A stretch of 64,000 bases of DNA from Pseudomonas tensinigenes (GTDB lineage Bacteria; Pseudomonadota; Gammaproteobacteria; Pseudomonadales; Pseudomonadaceae). A model generated the notes under the pieces. It saw only the letters and a program-made list of their open reading frames with translations. It did not search any database and was not told where the DNA came from. The stretch lies in NCBI RefSeq assembly GCF_014268445.2, contig NZ_CP077089.1, positions 3,155,501 through 3,219,500 of the forward strand. The letters run 5' to 3'. Of the stretch, positions 25,458 through 34,163 are shown in pieces (the stretch's first letter is position 1; each line of letters opens with the position of its first letter). A program made the position numbers and the translations under genes.

Positions 25458-26432
25458 ATGAACAGAAATGATCTGCGTCGCATCGACATTCATCTGCTGG
25501 TGGTGTTCGAGACAATGATGCATGAGCGCAATGTCAGCCGCGTCGGTGAAAAACTGTTTCTCGGTCAGCCGAGCATCAGCGCCGCGTTGGGCCGCTTGCG
25601 CCATTTGTTCGATGACCCGTTGTTCGTGCGTGCTGGCAGATTGATGGAGCCCACGGCGCGGGCGGAAGAAATTTTCGCCAATCTGACGCCGGCACTGGAT
25701 GGAATTGCTGCGGCGTTGAACCGATGCCAATCGTTCGAACCCTGCACCAGTGACGCGACGTTTCAGGTCGGTCTGTCCGATGATGTCGAATACGCGTTGC
25801 TGCCCCGATTGTTGCGGCATCTGCGTGCCGAGGCGCCGAACATCACGTTGATCGTGCTGCGCGTCGACCAGCAACAGATGTCACAGCGGCTGTTCAACGG
25901 CGAAATTTCGCTGGGCATCAGCCACACACTTGATTTGCCAGCCAGCGCGCGCCGCAAGGTGCTGCGCCCGATCCGGCCAATGCTCCTGCGCACGGATGAT
26001 CGTCCCGGCGAATTGGGCCTGGATGAATTCTGCCAACGTCCGCACGCCGTTGTGTCTTGCATGGGCAACGCCACCGATCAGACCGATCATGCCCTGAGTC
26101 GTCTGGATCGGCGCCGCAAAGTGGTGTTGGCGGTGCCGCAGTTCAGTGCGCTGCCCAGACTGTTGGCGCACAGCGAGATGCTGGCTATCGTCCCGGATTA
26201 TGTCGCTAGGGCGATGGTCTCGGTGGAGGGCGTCAGAGCCGAACCCGTGCCGCTGCCACTGCCGGTGCAGGAGCTTACGATGGTCTGGCGTGCCGCGGCG
26301 CACAACGATGCCGGGCAACGCTGGCTGCGTTCGCGGTGCCAGGCGTTCCTCGGAGTGCCTATTGAATTGCAGGTGGTGCCAAAATCTTCAACGCCCTCGC
26401 GCATCGGTTCGACGTTATTGGCGGCGTGGTAG
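25458..26432 (+). CDS. LysR-family transcriptional regulator
   Basis: A 324-residue LysR regulator. The winged HTH is at the N-terminus (LLVVFETMMHERNVSRVGEKLFLGQPSISAALGRL split over residues 12-47, then LFDDPLFVRAGRLMEPTARA), followed by a periplasmic-binding-like effector domain. The sequence style (FDDPLFVR, LGLDEFCQRPHAVVS) is of the NodD/LeuO/SyrM-like branch. The start is ATG at 25458 (MNRNDLRRIDIH); an open frame from 25431 is less likely. A shared-class promoter lies 85 bp upstream, so it may carry the island signal to further genes, for instance the convergent hydrolase. Confidence 0.88.
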   Translation: MNRNDLRRIDIHLLVVFETMMHERNVSRVGEKLFLGQPSISAALGRLRHLFDDPLFVRAGRLMEPTARAEEIFANLTPALDGIAAALNRCQSFEPCTSDATFQVGLSDDVEYALLPRLLRHLRAEAPNITLIVLRVDQQQMSQRLFNGEISLGISHTLDLPASARRKVLRPIRPMLLRTDDRPGELGLDEFCQRPHAVVSCMGNATDQTDHALSRLDRRRKVVLAVPQFSALPRLLAHSEMLAIVPDYVARAMVSVEGVRAEPVPLPLPVQELTMVWRAAAHNDAGQRWLRSRCQAFLGVPIELQVVPKSSTPSRIGSTLLAAW

Positions 26433-26465
26433 GCTGACGTCGGGCCAAATCATCGTCGAGCCAAT

Positions 26466-26495
26466 AAAAAGCTCCGATTCAATCGGAGCTTTTTA
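26466..26495. terminator. Bidirectional terminator between LysR and hydrolase genes
   Basis: AAAGCTCCGA and TCGGAGCTTT enclose a short loop, with A- and T-runs on the two sides, serving both convergent genes. Confidence 0.88.
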
Positions 26496-26532
26496 TTGCC
26501 ATGTGCACGCGCTTTCCGGCTATCGGTCTGTC

Positions 26533-27510
26533 TCAAGCGTTGATGAACGCCAGCAGGTCCGCATTGATTTGTTCGCCGTGGGTGGTGCACATGCCGTGGG
26601 GCAGGCCGGGGTAGGTTTTCAGCGTGCCGTGCCTGAGCAGTTTGATCGACAGCTGAGCCGAGTTGGCGATCGGCACGATCTGGTCATCTTCACCGTGCAG
26701 TACCAGGGTCGGCACATCGATAGTTTTCAAGTCATCCGTGAAGTCGGTTTCGGAGAATGCACGAATGCAGTCGTACTGCGCTTTGACCCCTCCGCTCATG
26801 CCCTGGCGCCACCAGTTTTCAATGATCGCTTCGCTGACTTTGGCGCCTGGGCGGTTGAACCCATAGAACGGGCCACTTGGGAAATCCCGATAAAACTGCG
26901 TGCGATTTTCCGCTACTGCTTTGCGCAAGCCATCGAGCACGTCCAGTGCGATGCTGCCCGGATTGTTCGCGGTGCGCACCATCAGCGGCGGGACAGCACC
27001 GATCAATACGGCTTTGGCCACACGACCGCGACCATGACGCGCCACATAACGCGCCACCTCGCCACCGCCGGTGGAGTGGCCGATGTGCACGGCGTTACGG
27101 ATGTTCAAGTGCGCCATCAACTCGGCAACGTCGGCGGCGTAGGTGTTCATTTCGTTGCCGACAGCGGTCTGCGAAGAGCGGCCATGACCACGTCGATCAT
27201 GGGCGATGACCCGAAAGCCCTTGTTGAGGAAAAACAGCATTTGCGCATCCCAGTCGTCGCTCGAAAGCGGCCAGCCGTGATGAAAAACGAGCGGCTGGCC
27301 GTGCCCCCAGTCCTTGTAGAAAATCTGCGTACCGTCCTTGACGGTGAACAATCCAGAGCCATTGGCACTGCCAGCGCTTCTGCCGCCCGTTGGCGCGGTC
27401 GTCTGTGTTGACTGTGCCGCCAGTGCAGGCAACGCCACCGCGAGGGTAGCGGCCATGGCCCCGGTAGTGATCAAGCCTCGACGTGTGGTTCCGCTGGTCT
27501 CGTCAGTCAT
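26533..27510 (-). CDS. Tat-exported alpha/beta hydrolase (non-haem chloroperoxidase/esterase-like)
   Basis: A 325-residue protein with a twin-arginine signal ([25 protein letters not shown] split at about residues 8-32) and an alpha/beta-hydrolase domain. The catalytic set is visible: nucleophile Ser in GHSTGGGE, Asp in LHGEDDQIV and His in [10 protein letters not shown], with the oxyanion-hole [11 protein letters not shown] and [10 protein letters not shown]. Sequence style is that of cofactor-free haloperoxidases and arylesterases. The start is ATG at 27510 with GGGTG eight bases upstream; the frame extends to 27609. A Tat signal is uncommon for this cytoplasmic-looking family. Confidence 0.85.
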   Translation of the reverse strand: MTDETSGTTRRGLITTGAMAATLAVALPALAAQSTQTTAPTGGRSAGSANGSGLFTVKDGTQIFYKDWGHGQPLVFHHGWPLSSDDWDAQMLFFLNKGFRVIAHDRRGHGRSSQTAVGNEMNTYAADVAELMAHLNIRNAVHIGHSTGGGEVARYVARHGRGRVAKAVLIGAVPPLMVRTANNPGSIALDVLDGLRKAVAENRTQFYRDFPSGPFYGFNRPGAKVSEAIIENWWRQGMSGGVKAQYDCIRAFSETDFTDDLKTIDVPTLVLHGEDDQIVPIANSAQLSIKLLRHGTLKTYPGLPHGMCTTHGEQINADLLAFINA

Positions 27511-27850
27511 GTGCAACACCCTTTGAATGGTTGAGATAAAGAAGCGACAAGGCGTGAGCCTCGGTCTGGGCAATATTTGGGCAAAGGCCGGAGACTGACC
27601 ACCAGACATGGGTGTTTGAAACTAATGCTTTGGTATGCCTGCCGGTCATGCGCAGGCATGTGAACGCCACAAGAAAACGTGAGAGTGAACTCCGGGTTCA
27701 ACCTAAAGAAGGATCTTGGAAAAGCGAGAAGCCTGAAGAAGCTGGGGGCAAAAAGCACCTGCTCAATCAGGCATTGAACAGGTTGAAAAGCTGCAGCGTA
27801 CAACTGACAAATAAACAAGGGCCGATTAATCGGCCCTTATTCATCCAGGT
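27511..27850. other. Non-coding stretch upstream of the hydrolase gene
   Basis: Apart from the palindromic terminator at 27818-27839 and an inverted repeat GCCTGC/GCAGGC around 27637-27657, this 340-bp region shows no supported gene. A plus-strand frame of 80 codons exists from 27612 but lacks a ribosome site and family resemblance. Confidence 0.5.
27818..27839. terminator. Palindromic terminator
   Basis: A 22-bp perfect palindrome (AAGGGCCGATT and its complement) with A/T-rich flanks, 12 bp after the stop of the minus-strand gene at 27851-28132. It probably ends that gene. Confidence 0.75.
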
Positions 27851-28132
27851 CTAAACGAATGCCTGTCCAGCAAAGCCGCGAGGCAGCCGTTGCAGGCCGG
27901 CCATCTCCGTCAACCGCTCAATCCACTCGGCGCGCCAGTTCGTGGCGTGTGCGGTTTTTGCTTGCCGGGCGTTGCGGCGCGCGGCATTGCGTTGATCTTT
28001 TCTCGCCTGTTTGTAGGCTTCGGTATTACGGCAACTGCGGCACTTTACGCGATTGAGCTCTTTGCTTGCTGCCAGTTGGTTGCCTTTATGACCACAGGCC
28101 AAATGGCCGCCGACGTTGAAGTGAATGACCAT
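27851..28132 (-). CDS. Small hypothetical protein with Cys/His pairs
   Basis: A 93-residue protein starting MVIHFNVGGHLACGHKGNQL. It has C-x-H and C-R-S-C elements (CGHKG near residue 13, VKCRSCRN near 30), which could bind a metal, and a strongly basic middle (KQARKDQRNAARRNARQAK). ATG at 28132 has AAGGAGA nine bases upstream, which decides the start against the longer frame from 28174. No family was recognised. A small nucleic-acid-binding role is possible from composition only. Confidence 0.65.
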   Translation of the reverse strand: MVIHFNVGGHLACGHKGNQLAASKELNRVKCRSCRNTEAYKQARKDQRNAARRNARQAKTAHATNWRAEWIERLTEMAGLQRLPRGFAGQAFV

Positions 28133-28206
28133 GAACTGTCTCCTTCGTGACGTGTACAAGTTTTGACCGTTCATGGACAGCGCAGTTCTTTGACTGGATC
28201 AGCACG

Positions 28207-28234
28207 CAAAAAAACACCCGCATGCGGGCGGGTG
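28207..28234 (-). terminator. Terminator after the 76-residue gene
   Basis: CACCCGC (28215-28221) pairs with GCGGGTG (28228-28234). On the minus strand eight T follow. Confidence 0.8.
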
Positions 28235-28402
28235 AGAGGGGTTTATCTAAAGGAGTGAATGCACTGTAGGCGCGCCGATGTGATTTTTATGTGAAAAGAA
28301 ACAACCCGCACAGGAAATATACAAACAGCGCACAAACGACAGCGCGGTGACGCTTGTATCACCGCTCCTGGACCCTCTTTCGATGAACGTTACGCAACCG
28401 GT

Positions 28403-28633
28403 TTACCTGAATCGAGGCAGTGGCCGATCAACAGGTTTGAGCGCCGATAGCGTGTTGCGGATCAGCGGGGCATCCTTTTCGATATCGTTAAGGCGGTCGC
28501 GGATGCGCAGGGCGGTCGGGTGCCCGCCTTGGTGGTCGACCCAGTCGGCGATCTCTTTGCAGGCGGCCGCGAGGCGCGCTTGGCGAGCGTCGAGCAGGGT
28601 GAGGAGGGTGGTGATGGACTCTTTTTCGGACAT
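28403..28633 (-). CDS. Hypothetical protein, 76 residues
   Basis: ATG at 28633 with GGAGGTG eight bases upstream. The product is helical and charged (MSEKESITTLLTLLDARQ..., ADWVDHQGGHPTALRIRDRLNDIEKDAP), without signal peptide or membrane segment. No family was recognised. It is flanked by non-coding DNA on both sides and ended by a good terminator, so it is its own unit. Confidence 0.65.
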   Translation of the reverse strand: MSEKESITTLLTLLDARQARLAAACKEIADWVDHQGGHPTALRIRDRLNDIEKDAPLIRNTLSALKPVDRPLPRFR

Positions 28634-28751
28634 GGAACACCTCCGTTCGATGAAACCTGAGCTGCAGCAAAAAGCCCGCGTGTTGCGAGCCTTCTGCCGT
28701 GGGGCGCTGCTCCTTCAGCTGGTTTCAGTATAGACCCGCTTATGATCGGCA

Positions 28752-28982
28752 TCAGCCGGACGATTCGCGGACCGCTTTTGGGGAACTGGCTGCGTTGAGG
28801 CGTTTGCATTCACGTCGTGCGTCCTCTTCAACGTCGTAGCCATCGCCGATGAAGCCGTTGGTGCGGGTATCGCAGATGCGAAACCAGCTCAAGGCTTCGG
28901 CGGGATCATGCTGGCTGTCTCCGGCGCGTCGACCATGAATGATGATCTTGTTGCAACGCTTCACAACGAAAATGTCTTCCAT
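28752..28982 (-). CDS. Hypothetical protein, 76 residues
   Basis: ATG at 28982 (MEDIFVVKRCNKIIIHGRRAG) follows GGTGA at a suitable distance; the open frame to 29096 has no better start. The C-terminal half (WFRICDTRTNGFIGDGYDVEEDARRECKRLN) looks like a small folded domain. No known family was recognised. It lies upstream of the previous 76-residue gene on the same strand, with 118 bp between them. Confidence 0.55.
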   Translation of the reverse strand: MEDIFVVKRCNKIIIHGRRAGDSQHDPAEALSWFRICDTRTNGFIGDGYDVEEDARRECKRLNAASSPKAVRESSG

Positions 28983-29178
28983 GGCGTCACCGCAGCTGAT
29001 TCGTGTCAGATCAACTATAGAAGCCCCCGGCAATCGTGCAAAAAATACACAGGTCAACTCGTCGGTTGCCGACGCTATTCTCAGCGCACCGATCAATCCA
29101 GAAGTTGGTCAACGGGAACGAATCTTCGACGCTGGTGAGCTGCCGGTCCTGGGCTGTTGCTGGGTGATAAATTGTCGA

Positions 29179-30216
29179 TCAAGGCGCGGTGGTGATGTCG
29201 CTCATGCGTTCAAGAAACATTGCCAAAGCCACTTCTTCGGCGCGCAGGCCTTTGCGCACGCGGGGGCGCGGTAATTCGGCGAGGGTGCCGAGCATGAAAT
29301 TCTCCACTACCGCCGGGTGGATATAGCACTTGCGACACACCGCCGGGGTGTTACCCAACTGCCTGGAGACATTTTTCACCATCTCCACCACATGCCGTTT
29401 GGCCTCGGTCTCGGATTCATGCTTGAGTTCGCGCAATACCGCCAACGCCAGGGCGCTACCAGCCCAGGTGCGATAGTCCTTGGCGGTGAAGTCGGCACCG
29501 GTCAGGGTTTGCAGGTAGGCGTTGACGTCGGAAGAGCTGACGGTGTGTCGCTCGCCTTGTTCATCCAGATACTGAAACAGGTTCTGCCCGGGAATCTCCA
29601 GACAGCGCTTGATAATCCGCGCCAGCCGCCGATCCTTGACGGTGATCTGGTGTTCGATGCCGCTCTTGCCGCGAAACTGAAACAGAATCGCACTGCCGTT
29701 GACTTCGACATGCCGGCTGCGCAGGGTGGTCAGGCCGTAGGAGCGGTTGTCGCGGGCGTATTGCGTGTTGCCGACCCGAATCAGCGTGGCGTCGAGCAGG
29801 GTGATTACGGTGGCCATGACCTTGTCGCGACTGAAGCCGGGCGCGGCCAACAACGCTTCCAGTTGCTTGCGCAGTTTTGGCAAGGCCAGACCGAACTCGC
29901 GCAGCCGCGAATATTTATCGGCATCGCGCACTTCGCGCCAGCGAGCGTGATAACGATATTGCTTGCGGCCACGGGCATCACGGCCGGTGGCTTGCAAATG
30001 ACCTTGCGGATCGGGGCAGATCCACACATCGATGTAGGCTGGCGGTACCGCGAGAGCATTGATGCGTTTGATTTCGTCGGTGTCGGTGATGCGCTGGCCT
30101 GACGGCTCGAAGTAGCAGAACTTGCCGCGCAGTTTCTTGCGGGTGATACCGGGCTGGGTGTCGTCGACGTAATGCAGGTCGGATGGCAGGTCGGCAGTCA
30201 GCACGGTGTCGGGCAT
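29179..30216 (-). CDS. Type IB DNA topoisomerase
   Basis: A 345-residue bacterial homologue of eukaryotic/poxvirus topoisomerase I, which relaxes supercoils through a 3'-phosphotyrosine. Visible elements are the N-terminal GKFCYFEPSG and KRINALAVPPAYIDVWICP, the catalytic core with RVGNTQYARDNRSYGLTTL, FRGKSG, DYRTWAGS, and the active-site Tyr in CRKCYIHPAVVENF. ATG at 30216 has AGGAAA seven bases upstream. It sits directly after modC on the same strand (72 bp) but probably belongs to no pathway with it. Confidence 0.93.
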   Translation of the reverse strand: MPDTVLTADLPSDLHYVDDTQPGITRKKLRGKFCYFEPSGQRITDTDEIKRINALAVPPAYIDVWICPDPQGHLQATGRDARGRKQYRYHARWREVRDADKYSRLREFGLALPKLRKQLEALLAAPGFSRDKVMATVITLLDATLIRVGNTQYARDNRSYGLTTLRSRHVEVNGSAILFQFRGKSGIEHQITVKDRRLARIIKRCLEIPGQNLFQYLDEQGERHTVSSSDVNAYLQTLTGADFTAKDYRTWAGSALALAVLRELKHESETEAKRHVVEMVKNVSRQLGNTPAVCRKCYIHPAVVENFMLGTLAELPRPRVRKGLRAEEVALAMFLERMSDITTAP

Positions 30217-30288
30217 GGCAGTTTCCTTTAATGGCGCGGCGGTCTGTAAAGCGATTGACCGCACGCCGTTGCCGTGGTGCCGAATGAT

Positions 30289-31368
30289 TTAGGCGAGGAC
30301 CGCGACCGCTTTGATCTGCGCCCATAAATGCTGGCCCGGATGCACGCCCAATTGGTCTCTGGAGTAGCGCGTGATGCGTGCGACCAATGGAGTACCGCCG
30401 GCGTCGAGACGAATCAGCACGTGGGCGGCATTGTCTGCTGATTGCTCGCTGACCACGGTGACCGGCAGTCGATTGAGAATGCTGCTGAACTCGCTGTTCT
30501 GCAGGCTCAGGCTGATGTCCCGGGCGTGCACTTTGCAGCGTAGGGGCTGACCCAATGCAATTGGCGCGTGGGTGACGCGAATGCTCATCTCGGTGGCCGG
30601 CAATTGCAGGCTCAGTAACTGGTAGTCCGCGTCGTAAGCGCTGACCTGGCCTTCAATGATCACGCCAGCGTCATCGCCCATCGCCATCGGCAGATCCAGA
30701 CGCGCGAGAGTTTCACCGATCGGGCCGCTGGCCAGCGCCTTACCTTCGCTGAGCAACACCAGATGGTCGGCCAGCCGCGCTACTTCGTCCTGCGCATGAC
30801 TGACGTACAAGACTGGAATGTCCAACTCGTCATGCAACCGTTGCAGGTACGGCAGGATTTCGCTTTTGCGCTGGCTGTCGAGAGCGGCCAGTGGCTCGTC
30901 CATCAACAGCAGTTTCGGGCTTGTCAGCAACGCACGGGCGATACCGACTCTCTGGCGTTCGCCTCCCGACAAATGCTGCGGATGACGTTCGAGCAAATGA
31001 CCGATACCCAAGAGTTCAGTGGCCTGCGCCATGTCTACCCGACGTTGGGATCTGGCGATACGCTTGAGGCCGAATTGCAGATTGGCCAGCACTGACAGGT
31101 GGGGGAACAGGCTGGCTTCTTGAAACACATAGCCGAGCGCACGTTTGTGTGGCGGGACGAAAATGCCGTTGTCGCTGTCCTGCCAGACTTCGTCGTTGAT
31201 CTGCACGAAGCCATGTTCAGCGCGTTCAAGCCCGGCGATACAGCGCAGGCAGGTGGTTTTGCCCGAGCCGGAATGCCCGTAAAGCGCGGTCACGCCACGG
31301 CCGGGCAAGTTCAGGTCGACATCGAGGCCGAAGTCCGCATAGACCCGTTTCAGACGTACAACAATCAT
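30289..31368 (-). CDS. modC: Molybdate ABC transporter, ATP-binding protein
   Basis: ModC powers molybdate uptake. The 359-residue protein has Walker [10 protein letters not shown], signature [10 protein letters not shown], Walker [12 protein letters not shown] and the switch His in VSHAQDE. It is followed by a C-terminal TOBE/MOP-type domain (about 285-355, ISVxVThAPI...[18 protein letters not shown]) that binds oxyanion and is typical of ModC. It starts 3 bp after modB. Confidence 0.96.
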   Translation of the reverse strand: MIVVRLKRVYADFGLDVDLNLPGRGVTALYGHSGSGKTTCLRCIAGLERAEHGFVQINDEVWQDSDNGIFVPPHKRALGYVFQEASLFPHLSVLANLQFGLKRIARSQRRVDMAQATELLGIGHLLERHPQHLSGGERQRVGIARALLTSPKLLLMDEPLAALDSQRKSEILPYLQRLHDELDIPVLYVSHAQDEVARLADHLVLLSEGKALASGPIGETLARLDLPMAMGDDAGVIIEGQVSAYDADYQLLSLQLPATEMSIRVTHAPIALGQPLRCKVHARDISLSLQNSEFSSILNRLPVTVVSEQSADNAAHVLIRLDAGGTPLVARITRYSRDQLGVHPGQHLWAQIKAVAVLA

Positions 31369-31371
31369 TGG

Positions 31372-32052
31372 TCAGCTCCAACCTGCGCGGGTCTTGCGGC
31401 TGGAGTACAGCGCCAGCAACACCAGAAACGAGAACACCAGCATCGCCCCGGCCAGCCAATGAGCCTGTGCGTATTCCATTGCTTCGACGTGGTCGTAGAT
31501 TTGCACGGAAACCACGCGGGTCTTGTCGGGAATGTTGCCGCCAATCATCAGCACCACGCCGAATTCACCGACGGTATGCGCGAAACCGAGAATCGCCGCA
31601 GTGATAAAGCCGGGGCGCGCCAGCGGCACAATCACGCTGAAAAAAGTGTCCCACGGATTGGCACGCAAGGTCGCGGCGACTTCCAGTGGGCGGGTGCCGA
31701 TCGCCGAGAACGCGTTTTGCAACGGTTGCACCACGAACGGCATGGAATAGATCACCGAACCGATCACCAGGCCCGTGAAACTGAAGGTCAGGGTGCCCAG
31801 ACCCAGCCATTGGGTGAATTGGCCGAGAAACCCGTGCGGCCCCATCACCAACAATAGATAGAAACCGATCACGGTCGGTGGCAGCACGAGGGGCAGGGCG
31901 ACAATTGCCCCGATCGGGCCGCGCAACCACGAGCGGGTGCGCGACAACCACAGGGCAATCGGCGTGCCGACAACCAGCAGAATCACGGTGGTCAGGGACG
32001 CCAGTTGCAGGGTCAGCCAGATCGCCGCGAAATCGGCACTCGTCAGCGACAT
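31372..32052 (-). CDS. modB: Molybdate ABC transporter, permease
   Basis: A 226-residue inner-membrane permease with about five spans. The cytoplasmic EAA loop ([26 protein letters not shown] in two parts, near residues 130-155) contacts Mod[16 protein letters not shown] is typical of ModB. Its ATG abuts the modA stop directly, so translation is coupled. Confidence 0.95.
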   Translation of the reverse strand: MSLTSADFAAIWLTLQLASLTTVILLVVGTPIALWLSRTRSWLRGPIGAIVALPLVLPPTVIGFYLLLVMGPHGFLGQFTQWLGLGTLTFSFTGLVIGSVIYSMPFVVQPLQNAFSAIGTRPLEVAATLRANPWDTFFSVIVPLARPGFITAAILGFAHTVGEFGVVLMIGGNIPDKTRVVSVQIYDHVEAMEYAQAHWLAGAMLVFSFLVLLALYSSRKTRAGWS

Positions 32053-32832
<780 letters not shown>

Positions 32833-32897
32833 TTATTGGCGAGTGCAGAGCGCAGCTATTGTTGGAAGTGGACTGCGCCCATGCAGGGGGGGTAATT

Positions 32898-32921
32898 CGC
32901 TATATAGCGGAATATATAGCG
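32898..32921 (-). promoter_or_regulatory. ModE-type operator of the mod operon
   Basis: A perfect palindrome: CGCTATATA, six bases, TATATAGCG on the minus strand. This agrees with the known E. coli ModE box (CGnTATATA-N6-TATATAnCG). It lies 78-101 bp upstream of modA. ModE represses modABC when molybdate is plentiful, so repression by a ModE homologue encoded elsewhere is expected. Confidence 0.85.
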
Positions 32922-32990
32922 AAATACCGCCAAACAGGAAGTGTTGGTTGAAACCCGTGTGAGGACGCCTGAATCCTCACACTGCGCAGC

Positions 32991-34055
32991 TCAATGACCA
33001 GTGAGTTTTGCCAGTGCACCTTCAGCCAGTTGCCGGGTCAGTTCAGCGCTACCCATGTCTTTGCCCAGGGTGAATGCCTGACCCGCCCAGAGGTTGGCAA
33101 ACTCTGCCTCGTTGATTGCTCGCAACGGCATCAGCGCCCCACCGGCCAAGGGAAACGCCGGTGCTTTCGAAGACATCGGCCCCAGCTCACGCATGACGCG
33201 GTTGAGAATGCCCCGCGCCGGCCGCCCGGTGAAAATATTGGTGACCGCCGTTTCGCTTTCCTTGGCGGTGCGCAGTGCCTTGTGGTGAGAAGCGCTGACT
33301 TTCGCTTCTGGCGTGAACAGGTAGGCAGTGCCAACCTGTGCCGCTGAGGCCCCCAACAGGAACGCTGCCGCCACGCCGCGTGCATCGGCAATAGCCCCGG
33401 CGGCAATCACCGGCACTGTCACCGCATCGACTATCTGAGGCACCAAGGCAAACGTGCCGACCTGACTGCTCAGGTCATCACTGAGAAACATGCCGCGATG
33501 GCCGCCGGCCTCGTAACCCATGGCGATAATCGCGTCGCAGCCGTGCTGTTCCAGCCAGATCGCTTCATCGACAGTGGTGGCCGAGGAGAGGATTTTTGCT
33601 CCGGTTGCCTTGACCCGATCGAGCAGGGATTTCTCTGGCAGACCGAAATGGAAACTCACCACCTGCGGCCGAAATTCTTCCAGCACCTCACAGGCTGCCG
33701 CATCGAACGGCGCGCGGTTCGACACCGGCGTCGGCGCAGCGAAATCGGCACCCAGTTCACGGTAATAAGGCTCCAGCAGATGCTTCCAGTCACGTGCTCG
33801 TTGCTCATCGGCTGTCGGTGGCTGATGGCAGAAGAAGTTCACGTTGAAGGGCTTGTTGGTGTGCTGGCGAATGGTTTTCAGCTCTTCGCGCAATTGCTCG
33901 ATGCTCAGCATCGCCGCCGGCATCGACCCCAGACCACCGGCATTGCACACGGCGATGACCATGGACGAATTCGTCGCACCGGCCATCGGGCCCTGGATGA
34001 TTGGCAGTTCTATGCCGAGCAGATCAAGTATGCGGGTGTCTGGCCATTGGCTCAT
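32991..34055 (-). CDS. Nitronate monooxygenase family protein
   Basis: A 354-residue FMN-dependent TIM-barrel oxygenase that would oxidise nitronates such as propionate 3-nitronate. Typical motifs: IIQGPMAGATN near the start, NAGGLGSMPAAML, NVNFFCHQPP, HFGLPEKSLLDRVKATGAKI, the His in MGYEAGGHRGMF, IAAGAIADARGVAAAFLLGASAAQVGTAYL (read in two parts) and the NIFTGRPARGI segment. The start is ATG at 34055 with GGAGAA nine bases upstream. It is a lone gene. Confidence 0.9.
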   Translation of the reverse strand: MSQWPDTRILDLLGIELPIIQGPMAGATNSSMVIAVCNAGGLGSMPAAMLSIEQLREELKTIRQHTNKPFNVNFFCHQPPTADEQRARDWKHLLEPYYRELGADFAAPTPVSNRAPFDAAACEVLEEFRPQVVSFHFGLPEKSLLDRVKATGAKILSSATTVDEAIWLEQHGCDAIIAMGYEAGGHRGMFLSDDLSSQVGTFALVPQIVDAVTVPVIAAGAIADARGVAAAFLLGASAAQVGTAYLFTPEAKVSASHHKALRTAKESETAVTNIFTGRPARGILNRVMRELGPMSSKAPAFPLAGGALMPLRAINEAEFANLWAGQAFTLGKDMGSAELTRQLAEGALAKLTGH

Positions 34056-34163
34056 GAAAGATGTTCTCCGAACGAGGTAGCGGGCAGGGACGGCAGAACC
34101 GGTTTTTAACAGCAAAAGCGGATCCGCAGCCAGTTCGAAATTCAGAACAACCCGTGCAGTTTT

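Noticed and set aside
27612..27854. 80-codon plus-strand frame
   Set aside because: It has no ribosome site, its composition is unremarkable, and it runs across the terminator palindrome.
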